Origin: Thiocapsa roseilacustris
GTDB lineage: Bacteria > Pseudomonadota > Gammaproteobacteria > Chromatiales > Chromatiaceae
Length of the DNA stretch: 64,000 nucleotides
Assembly (NCBI RefSeq): GCF_041903755.1
Contig: NZ_JBBWVE010000014.1
Location: 62,001-126,000 of the forward strand
Reading direction: 5' to 3'
Numbering within the stretch: the first letter of the stretch is position 1; every line of letters begins with the position of its first letter. Of the stretch, positions 53,207 through 62,700 are shown piece after piece. Position numbers and translations under genes: made by a program. The notes beneath the pieces were generated by a model. The model did no database searches and had not been told where the DNA came from. It saw nothing but the letters and a program-made list of their open reading frames with translations.

Positions 53207-56200
53207 TGCGCTCGCCGCCTATCGCGCGCTGCCGGCGGACGAGCAACGGATCCTGCGTGTGCTCTCGGTGATCTGCGAGCCGGTTGCCCGTGACCGGCTG
53301 CAGCAGATTCTGGACGCCTTGGATTGGCGCGATCGGGCGGGGGCGCCTTTGAGTCGGCATGTCGACGAGGCCCTGATCCGGCGCTCGGTCGGGTCCGGCC
53401 GGATCCAATCGGAGCGCAGCGCGCTCGCCTGTCACCGCGAGCTGCTCGAGCCCCTGACGCGCGAGACGCTCGCCGAAGGCACCTTCGAGTCGATCGTCGC
53501 GGCGGCCGAGCGGGTCATTCCGGTCGTCCCCACGAACGCACCCACCTGGCTCGTGCCGAGTCCCGAGCGGCGTCTGCGAATGGTCCGTATTGCCCTCTAT
53601 GCAGGGCATCAGGACGAGGCGCTGCGGATGTTCGCCTTGAGTGATCAGGTCGCGTTGAGCGGTTTGTCCGCGGCCCATGTCATGCCGCTGACCCAGGTCT
53701 TGACGTCCTCGACGGACCTCGCCTGGTTGGAAACACTCGATCCCCGCCTCAAGATCGCCGGCCTTGTTCCCCCGTTGCGCCTGGCCGCCCGCGACATGAT
53801 CGAGCGCACCGGCGTCTATGCCCTCATGGAGCAGCTCTTCGTCCCGCTCGTCGGAACCCATCCCGAAGCCGCCGACGCCTTGATCGAGCAGAGACTGCAG
53901 CGCGGCCGACTTGCCGAGGTTCCGTCCTTGCTGGACGGACGCAGCGATCCCGCGGCCTTGGTTCAGCGCGGTTGGCTGCAGTTCCTCTTCGGCCACTACG
54001 AGCAGTCACTTGACGTCTTCGATGCAGCACGGGAGACCACCCGCAAGAAGACCCGCAAGCGCAAGGTCTATCTGCCCGGAATTCCGGGTGTTCTGGCGTT
54101 GCTGACGCGGCTACGGCGTGGCGAGCGGGAGGACTTCGAGTTTATTCAGCAGCAGGTCGCGATCGCGCTGCGCGCCGATGTCAGCGACCCCGTCGAGCCC
54201 GTGTATCGCCTGCTCGGCGAGTTGGCGGCGGTCTTGGCCGGACAGCGGCGGGTGGACGAGTGCGCCTGGCTGAACCAACGCCTCGGGTTGCGCGGCGCCT
54301 TCGTGCTCCTGTTTCAATCCCTGATGCTGCATTGGCTCGGCGAGCGGCCGGCGCCCGAGGCGCTCGACGTCCTTGCCGGCTGGGCGGCGAAGGCGAACCA
54401 GGCCGGGTACCTCTGGTACGCCCACGAGGCGTCGGCACTCCTGCATGCCTTCGGTTTCGCAGGCGAGCGCCCGCAGCTCGGCACGCCGCCGGTCAGTCTG
54501 GCACCGATGACCGATCTGCTCGCACGCAAGGCGACCTGGGAGATCGCGCTCGATGCACTCAAGGGGCTCGGAACCCAAGCCGCATCCAGTGTCGACACCT
54601 CCGCGGGCACCGATCGGCGCATGGCCTGGCAGCTCGGTTTCATCAAGACGCACGGTATGCTGGAGCCGCGCGAGCAGAAGCGCATGAAGCGCGGCGGTTG
54701 GACGAGCGGGCGTGCCGTGTCGCTGCAGAAGCTGGTCGAAGAGCCGGAGAGCTTCGGCTATCTGACCCCGCAGGATCGCGAGATTTGCGCCTGTATCGTC
54801 CGCGAGCAGGGCACGACCTGGTATGGCGGCTCCGACCGCCTCAGCTATCGCTTCGATGCGGAACGTGCGCTGCTCGCGGCGGTCGGTCATCCGCTGTTGA
54901 CGGTGCGCCGGCAGGGCGGTACGGGTGTCGTCGAGCTCCCGCTCGCGCTGGTCCTCGGCGACCCCGTGCTCTCGGTGGTCCGACGCCATCGGGACATCCT
55001 GGTGACCATTGAGCCCTTTCCGCCGGAAGGGCGCGCGCTTTTGCCGGTCGACGAGACGTCGAAACGCGTCCGTCTGGTCCGGTTCGAGCCTGCCCATCGC
55101 GAGATCGCCCGCATCCTGGGACCCGAGGGACTCAAGGTTCCCGAAGGCGCGGAGGCGCGGCTGCTCGAAGGGCTGGCCGCCGTGGCCCCGATGGTCACCG
55201 TCCATTCGGATATCGCCGGGGACGACAGCGCCGCCGAGACTATGTCCGCCGACGCCAGACCGCACCTGCACCTGAGCCCTTTTGCTGCCGGTCTGACCCT
55301 TGAGCTGCGGATGCACCCGTTCGGCGACAGCGCCCTTCAGCTCCTGCCGGGGCAGGGACGGGCGACCTTGCTCACCGAGATCGAGGGGCGCGCCGTACGC
55401 TGTACCCGCGACCTCGAAGGTGAGCGCATGGCGGCGCGCGAGGTGCTCGACGCCTGTCCCGCGCTCCGCGACAACGATTCCTGGAGCTGGTCGCTCGATG
55501 ACCTGGAAACAGCGCTGACGACGCTCGAGCAGCTCCACGCGCTCGGCGAGGCGGTCGTTCTGGATTGGCCCGAGGGCAAGCGCATCGGGCTGACGGCCGA
55601 GATGCAGATGGCTTCTCTGCGCATCAAGATCGAGCAGGAGGGCGACTGGCTCGACCTGCAGGGCGAGATCCGGCTCGACAGCGGTCGGATCCTCCTCATG
55701 CAGGAGCTGCTGGATCTGGCGGCTGCCGCAAAGGGGCGTTTCATCCCGCTCGGCGAGCGTGACTTTCTCGTCCTCAGCCAGGCGTTGCGGCGCAAGCTCG
55801 ATGGCCTGCGCGGTCTGACCGACAACGGCCGCTTCCACCCGCTCGCCGCACCGGCCATCGCCGAGGCGATCGACGGCATGACGCTCGATGCGGACAAGGC
55901 CTGGCAGTCCCTGCTCGATCGTCTCGCCGCCGTCGAGGAGCTGGAGCCCGAGATCCCCTCCACGCTGCAGGCCGAGCTGCGCGACTACCAGATCGAGGGC
56001 TACCGCTGGCTCGCCCGGCTCGCGCATTGGGGCGCCGGCGCCTGTCTCGCCGACGACATGGGCCTCGGCAAGACCCTCCAGGCGTTGGCCCTGATCCTGT
56101 CGCGTGCCCCCAAGGGTCCAACCCTGGTGTTGGCGCCCACCTCGGTTTGCGGCAACTGGGTCGACGAGGCGCAGCGTTTCGCGCCCACCCTACAGCCGCG

Positions 56201-57350
56201 CCGCTTCGGTTCCGGCGATCGGGCCGCCATGTTGGATGCTGCCGGCCCCTTCGATCTGATCATCTGCAGCTACGGCCTCCTGCAGACCGAAGGGGAGCGT
56301 CTCGCCGCGGTGTCCTGGGAGACCATCGTCGCGGACGAGGCCCAGTCGTTCAAGAATGCCCTGACCAAGCGTTCGCAGGCCATCATGCGGCTCAAAGGCG
56401 GCTTCCGCATGATTACCACCGGCACGCCCGTCGAGAACCATCTCGGCGAGCTGTGGAACCTCTTCCGCTTCATCAATCCGGGTCTGCTCGGCTCGCTGGA
56501 GACCTTTAACCGCCGCTTCGCGATCCCGATCGAGCAGAACAAGGACACGGGCGCGCGGCATCGGCTGCGTCAACTGCTGCGTCCCTTCATCCTGCGCCGG
56601 CTCAAGAGCGAGGTCCTCAGCGAGCTGCCGCCGCGCACCGAGATCACCTTGCGGCTGGAGCTGAGCGACGGCGAGCTGGCCCTCTACGAGGCCATGCGAC
56701 GACAGGCCGTCGAACGCCTGTCCGGCCCGGAGGCGGCGGCCAACCCCGGCCAGCAACGCATTCAGCTCCTCGCCGAGATCATGCGTCTAAGGCGTGCCTG
56801 CTGCCATCCGCGTCTGGCGCTTCCCGACAGCGATCTGTCGAGCGCCAAGCTGGATGCCTTCAACGAGATCCTCGACGAGCTTCTCGAGAACCGCCACAAG
56901 GCCCTGGTCTTCAGCCAGTTCGTCGACCACCTCTCATTGATCCGCGCTCATCTCGACGCCCGCGGCATCCGCTACCAGTATCTCGACGGCTCCACCCCGG
57001 AACCCCAGCGCCGCGCCGCCGTCGCCGCCTTCCAGGCCGGCGAGGGCGAGCTCTTTCTGATCAGTCTGCGTGCCGGCGGCGTCGGTCTGAATCTCACCGC
57101 CGCCGACTATGTGATCCACATGGATCCCTGGTGGAATCCCGCCGTCGAGGATCAGGCCTCCGACCGCGCCCACCGGATCGGACAGCAGCGTCCGGTCACC
57201 GTCTACCGACTGGTCGCCAAGGATACGATCGAGGAGCGGATCCTGGCACTGCATGCCGCCAAGCGCGATCTGGCGGACGGGTTGCTCGAAGGCAGCGAGG
57301 GCGGGGGGCGGTTGAGTTATGCGGATATGTTGGCGTTGGTGCGCGGCTGA
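53199..57350 (+). CDS. SNF2-family DEAD-like ATPase/helicase (1383 aa)
   Basis: A very large SWI2/SNF2 remodeller. The first ~900 residues are family-specific helical and beta regions (TPR-like around 150-400, a basic RKKTRKRKVY patch near 288). The ATPase follows: motif Ia/I region ACLADDMGLGKTLQALALIL (~945-965), APTSVCGNW, DEAQSFKN box (~1045), TGTPVENHLGELW, then the C-terminal lobe with KALVFSQFVDHL, LDGSTPEPQRR, SLRAGGVGLNLTAADYVI, and DRAHRIGQQRPVTVYRL (motif VI, ~1325). Such enzymes move along duplex DNA to remodel nucleoprotein. ATG 53199 overlaps the upstream stop (ATGGCTGA). The stop lies inside a repeat unit. Confidence 0.93.
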   Translation: MADALAAYRALPADEQRILRVLSVICEPVARDRLQQILDALDWRDRAGAPLSRHVDEALIRRSVGSGRIQSERSALACHRELLEPLTRETLAEGTFESIVAAAERVIPVVPTNAPTWLVPSPERRLRMVRIALYAGHQDEALRMFALSDQVALSGLSAAHVMPLTQVLTSSTDLAWLETLDPRLKIAGLVPPLRLAARDMIERTGVYALMEQLFVPLVGTHPEAADALIEQRLQRGRLAEVPSLLDGRSDPAALVQRGWLQFLFGHYEQSLDVFDAARETTRKKTRKRKVYLPGIPGVLALLTRLRRGEREDFEFIQQQVAIALRADVSDPVEPVYRLLGELAAVLAGQRRVDECAWLNQRLGLRGAFVLLFQSLMLHWLGERPAPEALDVLAGWAAKANQAGYLWYAHEASALLHAFGFAGERPQLGTPPVSLAPMTDLLARKATWEIALDALKGLGTQAASSVDTSAGTDRRMAWQLGFIKTHGMLEPREQKRMKRGGWTSGRAVSLQKLVEEPESFGYLTPQDREICACIVREQGTTWYGGSDRLSYRFDAERALLAAVGHPLLTVRRQGGTGVVELPLALVLGDPVLSVVRRHRDILVTIEPFPPEGRALLPVDETSKRVRLVRFEPAHREIARILGPEGLKVPEGAEARLLEGLAAVAPMVTVHSDIAGDDSAAETMSADARPHLHLSPFAAGLTLELRMHPFGDSALQLLPGQGRATLLTEIEGRAVRCTRDLEGERMAAREVLDACPALRDNDSWSWSLDDLETALTTLEQLHALGEAVVLDWPEGKRIGLTAEMQMASLRIKIEQEGDWLDLQGEIRLDSGRILLMQELLDLAAAAKGRFIPLGERDFLVLSQALRRKLDGLRGLTDNGRFHPLAAPAIAEAIDGMTLDADKAWQSLLDRLAAVEELEPEIPSTLQAELRDYQIEGYRWLARLAHWGAGACLADDMGLGKTLQALALILSRAPKGPTLVLAPTSVCGNWVDEAQRFAPTLQPRRFGSGDRAAMLDAAGPFDLIICSYGLLQTEGERLAAVSWETIVADEAQSFKNALTKRSQAIMRLKGGFRMITTGTPVENHLGELWNLFRFINPGLLGSLETFNRRFAIPIEQNKDTGARHRLRQLLRPFILRRLKSEVLSELPPRTEITLRLELSDGELALYEAMRRQAVERLSGPEAAANPGQQRIQLLAEIMRLRRACCHPRLALPDSDLSSAKLDAFNEILDELLENRHKALVFSQFVDHLSLIRAHLDARGIRYQYLDGSTPEPQRRAAVAAFQAGEGELFLISLRAGGVGLNLTAADYVIHMDPWWNPAVEDQASDRAHRIGQQRPVTVYRLVAKDTIEERILALHAAKRDLADGLLEGSEGGGRLSYADMLALVRG

Positions 57351-57432
57351 ATCGCGTCTCAGGGTCAACAGCAGGGTTTGCGTGGCGGGTAAGGGCCGAG
57401 CGGGGCGATGTCTCGGCGGGGACGCGATTCAG
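57347..57432. repeat. Palindrome-ended unit with doubly changed, still paired ends
   Basis: An 86 bp unit bounded by CTGAATCGCGTC and GACGCGATTCAG, a perfect inverted repeat although several positions differ from the consensus on both sides. It contains the stop codon of the SNF2 gene. A separate common hairpin, GGGCGACT-TC-AGTCGCCC, lies at 57480-57497 in the rest of the gap. Confidence 0.88.
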
Positions 57433-57554
57433 GATATCGACAAGGGAATTTCGAGCAGGGCGTCGGGCGTCGTGGGGAGGGGCGACTTCAGTCGCCCACA
57501 CCCCTCACTCAAACACAGCAGAGCGGCTGAAACCGCCCGATGCCCTTGATGACT

Positions 57555-57992
57555 CTACCCGGCCGATTTGGGAATCCGGATTTTCTGTCCGGGGTAGATC
57601 AGGTTGGCGTCCTTGATGACCTCTCGGTTGGCCTCGAAGATGCGGGGGTAGGCGTTTGCGTTGCCGTAGTATTTCTTGGCGATGGCCGAGAGTGTGTCGC
57701 CCTTCTCGATGACGTAGAAGTCGACCTCGGCGGTCTGAGGCGGTGCGGTGAGCTGGTCGGCCCTGACCTCCGCGACGCCCTTAACGTTGCCGGCCATCAG
57801 CACGGCCTTCTCCATCGCTTCCGGGCTCTCGGCCTCGCCGGTCAGCGAGACCACGCCGTTGTCGTAATTCACGGTCAGTCCCTTGATCCCGGGGTTGTCC
57901 TGCTCGATCTCCGCCTTGATCTTCTCTCCTGCCTCGGCGTCGATGCCGAAGAGCTTCTTGCCGACGTCTTTCGCGAAATCGAAAAGCCCCAT
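57555..57992 (-). CDS. kbp: Kbp/YgaU-like BON-LysM protein
   Basis: A 145-residue protein without a signal peptide. It starts MGLFDFAKDVGKKLFG and has a BON domain (~22-90, TVNYDNGVVSLTGEAESPEA) and a C-terminal LysM (~95-143, YVIEKGDTLSAIAKKYYGNA). This is the architecture of E. coli Kbp (YgaU), a cytoplasmic potassium-binding protein. I used ATG 57992, as the longer frame upstream is low quality. Confidence 0.88.
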   Translation of the reverse strand: MGLFDFAKDVGKKLFGIDAEAGEKIKAEIEQDNPGIKGLTVNYDNGVVSLTGEAESPEAMEKAVLMAGNVKGVAEVRADQLTAPPQTAEVDFYVIEKGDTLSAIAKKYYGNANAYPRIFEANREVIKDANLIYPGQKIRIPKSAG

Positions 57993-58160
57993 GATGTGCT
58001 CCGGTCGTGTGTTCGGTTTAGACTGCGGGTGTCGTGTGGCCTCGGGGAGGCTCGCATACGAGACGGCTTTCGGCAATCTCGGGTCGTTGCGGGTCGTCGC
58101 CGTTGCAAATCGGAGGTGAAACCGGACAACATGACGCACGCCGGGCCACCGACATCAGGA

Positions 58161-58490
58161 TCAGAAGCCGTAGCCGCCGGTGACGATGGATTTGACAAGT
58201 CCCCCGCGGATGGTCACGCGGGTGATCAGGCGGCGCGGGCCGAAGTTGTAGGTCCAAACTTCGTATGGGTCCCCGAGGTGCTCGGTGAAGTAGGTGTTGG
58301 TGAGGCGGTCGTAGCGCTGAATCGCGGATTTGTTTTCGTAACGGTCAACCTGGGTCGGCGTGCCGCAGCGCTGACGCAACAGTAAGGCGGAATCGCCTTT
58401 GGAGACGATATCACTGCCGCAACGCAGGTTTTCGGCCAAGACCGGCGCGGCAACCGAGCAGAGACAGAGCAACGCGATAAAACGATACAC
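58161..58490 (-). CDS. DUF2845-family exported protein
   Basis: A 109-residue protein. The N-terminus VYRFIALLCLCSVAAPVLA is a signal peptide, and the mature part begins ENLRCGSDIVSKGDS. Two cysteines (in LRCGSDIV and LRQRCGTPTQ) and the TEHLGDPYEVWTYNFGPRRL strand match DUF2845 proteins, which are small periplasmic proteins of unknown role. I chose GTG 58490 because GGAGG lies 7 bases upstream; an ATG frame at 58535 would add 15 residues before the signal. The 270-base gap to the next gene shows no other feature. Confidence 0.78.
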   Translation of the reverse strand: MYRFIALLCLCSVAAPVLAENLRCGSDIVSKGDSALLLRQRCGTPTQVDRYENKSAIQRYDRLTNTYFTEHLGDPYEVWTYNFGPRRLITRVTIRGGLVKSIVTGGYGF

Positions 58491-58760
58491 CTTGTACCTC
58501 CGTGGATCATGATCTGTCGCTTGCGTGGGCGACACTCCGTCTTCAGCCTAGACGACGTCCTCCGCTTTGTCCACGCAGCGCACTCCGACCGCGCCGGTGT
58601 CGGCCGTCCACCAAGACTCGCAACTGGCGCTGACGATCGCGATCCGGACTTCTTGGCATGCGCCGGGATGCTTGCCGTGCCGGCGACGCCGAGTCCCGAG
58701 CATTCATAACAGACACAAGCGGGCCAATCCAAGTCGGCTCGCCGTGAGGAGAGCCTAAGC

Positions 58761-59960
58761 ATGACCGACACCGCCGCCGTTGCGACCGCGACCCCCATCC
58801 AATACCTGGACAAGGCCATGAACGGCCTTCACGACCTGGGGCTGCTCCCGACCGAGGGGGACCGACAGGCCGACCCGATCATTGCGCTCTTGAACCAGAT
58901 CTCGACCCTCGACGAAGGTCGCGTGACCGCCATCGCGCGGACACTCAGTCAGGCGTCGCTCTTCAACGACGTCGTTCGCCGGCAGGTCCAGGCGATGGAG
59001 ATCGGCAGTCGCTACGAGGACATCACCAACGCCTTCAACAGCATCCGCGACGATGCCAAGACGATGGTGGATCAGATCGAGGACGGCAAGCTCGATACCT
59101 TCGAGCGCCTGAGCAACGTCTGGATGAAGGCCACGCGCGGCGATATCGCCGCGCGTTTCGACAAGATCAAGACGAGCTATCTGGACGTCACCTCCTCCAC
59201 CGACGACCAGATTCGGCGCGAGCACCAGATCCTGGAGGCGTATCAGGACTTCCGCGGTGCTTTGAAACAGTCCGAGGTGCTGGCGCTCGAAGTCCTCAAG
59301 ACCGCGCAGGATCGGCTGGACGCGGCGAAGGCGGCGCTGGCGCAGGCCATGGCGCAGGTGGATGCGAATACCTCGGGTGAGCCCGCCGAGCGCGCTCGCC
59401 TCGAGCTGGCACGCGACGAGCAGGTGCGCGCACTGCAGCTCGAAGAGAAGCGCTATCAGATCGCCAAGGACCTGTCCGACAACCTGACCATCTCCTACAA
59501 CACCTCCGAGGTGGTCATGGCGCGACTGCTCCAGACGACCAACGCCAAGGAGCGTGTCTATGCTCAGGCCGTGAGCTTCTTCAGCACCAACGAGGTGGTC
59601 CTGACGGCACTCACCGCGTCCTTCACCGGGATGTTCGGGCTGCATGAAGGCACGCAGACGGTGGAGGCGATGAAAGAGGGCGTGAGCCAATCGCTCGAGG
59701 TCTTGGCCGATATCGGCGGCAAGGTGCAGGAAGCGGCGGTTCGGGCGGGCTACGGGCCGACCGTGCGCGCCGACGCGGTCAAGAAGCTGGTCGACTCCGT
59801 GGTGACCTGGCAGACCCGATCGCACGAGATCATCGAGGAGATGCGCACCCAAAGCACCCGCAACGCCGAGGAGATCCGCGATGCGGTCGAGGAGGGTAAA
59901 CGCAAGCTCGCACGTCTTGCCGAGGAGGGTAAGGGGCTCGATCTCAAGGTTCAGGCATGA
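58761..59960 (+). CDS. Helical coiled-coil protein, first of a three-gene module
   Basis: A 399-residue, almost entirely helical soluble protein with no signal peptide. Long Ala/Glu/Lys/Arg helices are seen in ERLSNVWMKATRGDIAARFD, ALEVLKTAQDRLDAAKAALA and the C-terminal EEIRDAVEEGKRKLARLAEE. In helix pattern it recalls TelA-type toxic-anion-resistance proteins, but I cannot confirm that. RBS GAGGAGAG precedes ATG 58761. The stop overlaps the next start (ATGA). It probably acts as a cytoplasmic partner of the membrane protein encoded next. Confidence 0.7.
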   Translation: MTDTAAVATATPIQYLDKAMNGLHDLGLLPTEGDRQADPIIALLNQISTLDEGRVTAIARTLSQASLFNDVVRRQVQAMEIGSRYEDITNAFNSIRDDAKTMVDQIEDGKLDTFERLSNVWMKATRGDIAARFDKIKTSYLDVTSSTDDQIRREHQILEAYQDFRGALKQSEVLALEVLKTAQDRLDAAKAALAQAMAQVDANTSGEPAERARLELARDEQVRALQLEEKRYQIAKDLSDNLTISYNTSEVVMARLLQTTNAKERVYAQAVSFFSTNEVVLTALTASFTGMFGLHEGTQTVEAMKEGVSQSLEVLADIGGKVQEAAVRAGYGPTVRADAVKKLVDSVVTWQTRSHEIIEEMRTQSTRNAEEIRDAVEEGKRKLARLAEEGKGLDLKVQA

Positions 59961-60913
59961 GCAACGATGGAGCTGTCGATAGCGGCGTGCGGCCGGTCGG
60001 CGCGGCGGCGGCGCAAGCCGCGGTCGCCGGCAGCACGCATCCGCTCGACGAGGTCATGCTTGCGATGGACGTCGTGGATACGCTGAGACGCCGTGAGCGC
60101 CTCGTCAAGACCGAGCTCGACGACCTCGGTCGCGAGGAGGATCTCAAGGAGCGTCTGCGCAAGATCTACACGGCTCAGGGCATCGATGTACCGGATCATG
60201 TGATCGAGCAGGGCGTGGCGGCACTCAAGGAGGGACGCTTCACCTATGCTCCGCCGCCGCGCTCGCTCGCGACGCGGCTCGCCCGGATCTATGTCAACCG
60301 CGGCGACTGGGGTAAGTGGGTCGGCGGGATCCTGGGCATCATGGTCCTTGCCGCGGTCATCCACTATGTCTCCTTCGTCGCGCCGGATGCCGCCTTGCCG
60401 GATGACTTGGTGCGCGTCCATTCCGAGGCGATCGCGCTGGCCGGAAACGACCGAGCGCGCGCGACGCTGGAGCGCTATCTCGGTGCGGGTCAGTCCGCCC
60501 TGCGCGACGACGACACCGAAGGCGCCCGCTTGGCGCTGCGCGAGCTGGAGACCGCCCGGACGATCTTGGGGCAGGAGTACAGCCTGCGTATCGTCAACCG
60601 ACCGGGCGAGCGGAGCGGTGTCTGGCGCATCCCGGACCTGAACACGGGTGCACGCAACGATTACATCCTGGTCGAGGCCGTGGATCCGACCGGGCGGGTG
60701 CTCCGCGTGCCGATCCTCAACGAGGAGACCCGTGAGACGGAGACCGTCGCCATCTGGGGTCTTCGCGTGGATGAAGAGACCTTCAACGCGGTTGCGCGCG
60801 ACAAGCAGGACGACGGCATCATCGAGCGCGACCGTTTCGGCTACAAGGCGCGCGGCGAGTTGGTTCCGCGTTACGACATGCGCACCACCGGCGGGGCCAT
60901 CACGCAATGGTGA
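59957..60913 (+). CDS. Single-pass membrane protein, second of the module (DUF6384-like)
   Basis: A 318-residue protein. A cytoplasmic helical part (~1-110; TLRRRERLVKTELDDLGREE) leads to one transmembrane segment at about 117-137 (WVGGILGIMVLAAVIHYVSF). An extracytoplasmic domain follows: helical up to ~215, then beta-rich (YSLRIVNRPGERSGVWRIPD, VDPTGRVLRVPILNEETRE) to the end. I tentatively associate it with DUF6384-type proteins. It is coupled to the gene before it, and the gene after starts 85 bases later. Function unknown. Confidence 0.7.
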   Translation: MSNDGAVDSGVRPVGAAAAQAAVAGSTHPLDEVMLAMDVVDTLRRRERLVKTELDDLGREEDLKERLRKIYTAQGIDVPDHVIEQGVAALKEGRFTYAPPPRSLATRLARIYVNRGDWGKWVGGILGIMVLAAVIHYVSFVAPDAALPDDLVRVHSEAIALAGNDRARATLERYLGAGQSALRDDDTEGARLALRELETARTILGQEYSLRIVNRPGERSGVWRIPDLNTGARNDYILVEAVDPTGRVLRVPILNEETRETETVAIWGLRVDEETFNAVARDKQDDGIIERDRFGYKARGELVPRYDMRTTGGAITQW

Positions 60914-60998
60914 GTCCCGGTCCTGCGCTTAAGCGAACGGGCCGAGAACCGGATCGGCACATCCTCACGGTAACAACCGCTCACCCTGGAGACCGCAC

Positions 60999-62477
60999 AT
61001 GATGTCCGGCAGACAAGCCCTCGGCGAGATCGATCGGGCGGTCGACGAGGCACGCGCCCGGGTCGCGGCGGTCGAGGCACGGGTCGAGGCCGCCGAGCAG
61101 CAACTGCAGGCGCAACGCCGGGGGCAGCTCGAAGACTACAAGGCCCTCGCGCAGCTTCGCGTCGGATTGCTCGCCGACGCAGCCTTGCTCAACCACCTGG
61201 ACCAATCCGAGCAGCAGGTCACGGCGCTTCTGGGCCAACGCGAGACCGCGCTGACGCTGCTGACGGAGCAGATCCAATTTGCCGAGTCCGCATTCCGTAC
61301 CCTGGAGTCGGAGCGCAACGGGCAGGCGGCTCGGGTCGATGCCGCGGTTCAGGCGGCGGACGCTGCGGAGGCCCGTACCCAGGCCCGGCTTGGCGGCGAT
61401 GACGCCTACAAGGCTCGGCTCGAAGGTGCCACGGAGGCCGAGCGCAAGGCCGCACACGCCGCCGAGAAGGCAGACCGCAGCGAAGCGGAACGCGAAGAAA
61501 AGGGCGTCTCGTACCGCGACGATCCGCTCTTCATGTATCTCTGGAAGCGCCGTTACGGCCGGCCCGATTATAGGGCTTGGGGAACCATTCGTTGGCTCGA
61601 CGGCAAGGTTGCCCGTCTCATCGGCTATGCGGCCGCCGGTGCGAACTATGCTCGCCTAAACGAGATCCCGGAGCGCCTGCGCGAGCACGCCACGGCGCTC
61701 ACGACCGCCGCCGAGGTAGAGCTTGCCGCCCTGAAGGCACTCGACGAAGCCGCGCGGGTCGAGGACGGTATCCCGACCCTCGACGCGGAGATCGTCGAGG
61801 CGCAGGCGGCGCTCGAGGCCATCGACCAGCGTATCGCCCAAGCGCGTAGCGACCTCCAGGGTCTCGAGGTGCGCAAGGCCTTTTATGCCGCCGGGCAGGA
61901 CGAATACAGCGCCAAGGCGCTCGAGCTGCTGACGTCCGAGCTGCAGCGCGATGACCTGATGGAGCTGCGCCGGGAGGCCTTGGCCACCCCCTACCCGGAA
62001 GACGACCTAATCGTTGCTCGCCTGCTGGAGCGCGAGGACGAGCTGCGCCGACTCGACGGCGCGCTTAAACCGCTGCGTGAGTCGCTCGTGCAGGCACGGC
62101 AGCGTCTCGACGAGGTCGAGACCCTGCGCTCGGACTTCAAACGCAACCGCTTCGATCGCGCGGACTCACAATTCGGCAACGAGGCTATGATCGCCATGAT
62201 GCTGGGGCAGTTCCTGAACGGCGCCCTGGACCGACGCAACCTCTGGCGCGTCATGCAGGAGCAGCAGCGCTATCGCCCGGAACGCTCCGACCCGGGTTTC
62301 GGCTCAGGCGCCTTCGGTCGGGGTACCGTCTGGGGCGGCGGCCTCGGCGATGCGCGTCGCCCGGGCGACATCTTCGGCGGCTTGGGCCACGGGAGCGCCG
62401 GTCGCACCGGCGGGAGCGGTGGGGCCGGGAAGCGCGGCGGGGGCAACGGCGGCTTTCGCACCGGAGGGGGCTTCTGA
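60999..62477 (+). CDS. Coiled-coil protein with glycine-rich tail, third of the module
   Basis: A 492-residue protein. Coiled coils occupy about 5-155 and 215-390. Between them lies a conserved-looking motif, DDPLFMYLWKRRYGRPDYRAW, with aromatic residues. After ~430 comes a Gly/Arg/Phe-rich, low-complexity tail (GGLGHGSAGRTGGSGGAGKR). No signal peptide or transmembrane segment. A GGAGA lies 6 bases before ATG 60999; ATG 61002 is an equal choice. Likely a cytoplasmic partner of the two preceding genes. Confidence 0.7.
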   Translation: MMSGRQALGEIDRAVDEARARVAAVEARVEAAEQQLQAQRRGQLEDYKALAQLRVGLLADAALLNHLDQSEQQVTALLGQRETALTLLTEQIQFAESAFRTLESERNGQAARVDAAVQAADAAEARTQARLGGDDAYKARLEGATEAERKAAHAAEKADRSEAEREEKGVSYRDDPLFMYLWKRRYGRPDYRAWGTIRWLDGKVARLIGYAAAGANYARLNEIPERLREHATALTTAAEVELAALKALDEAARVEDGIPTLDAEIVEAQAALEAIDQRIAQARSDLQGLEVRKAFYAAGQDEYSAKALELLTSELQRDDLMELRREALATPYPEDDLIVARLLEREDELRRLDGALKPLRESLVQARQRLDEVETLRSDFKRNRFDRADSQFGNEAMIAMMLGQFLNGALDRRNLWRVMQEQQRYRPERSDPGFGSGAFGRGTVWGGGLGDARRPGDIFGGLGHGSAGRTGGSGGAGKRGGGNGGFRTGGGF

Positions 62478-62548
62478 TGCCGTTCGTACGGCGACGCCTT
62501 TAGGTCGGCCCGATGTCGCGCCCGCACCGTTCAGCGCGGTGACGAGGT

Positions 62549-62700
62549 CGCATCCTGCTCAAGCGCATCCTGATCGTCTTCGCTGCGCTGCCGCCCGCGG
62601 TGCTCAACGCCATCTTCGCCGGGCGCTTCGACCAAGAGCCCGAACCATCGTGCTCCTCGGCAACGCCGCCGACCGCCTCGCCCCGGTGCGCGCCTCCTCC
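62549..62700 (+). pseudogene. Remnant of an AEC-family (auxin efflux carrier-like) transporter
   Basis: One frame reads RILLKRILIVFAALPPAVLN followed by AIFAGRFDQEPE, and after a frameshift near 62640 another frame reads TIVLLGNAA. This matches the second-to-last helix and its end in AEC permeases (FAALPPAVLN ... IVLLGN). No start, upstream helices or stop in register exist. The rest of the 430-base gap 62478-62907 is degenerate with no gene I can call. Confidence 0.55.

Noticed and set aside
45396..57350. A known named antiphage system (for example DISARM or Druantia)
   Set aside because: There is no methyltransferase, phospholipase D-like, DUF1998 or nuclease gene in the cluster. An SNF2-type ATPase alone does not define those systems.
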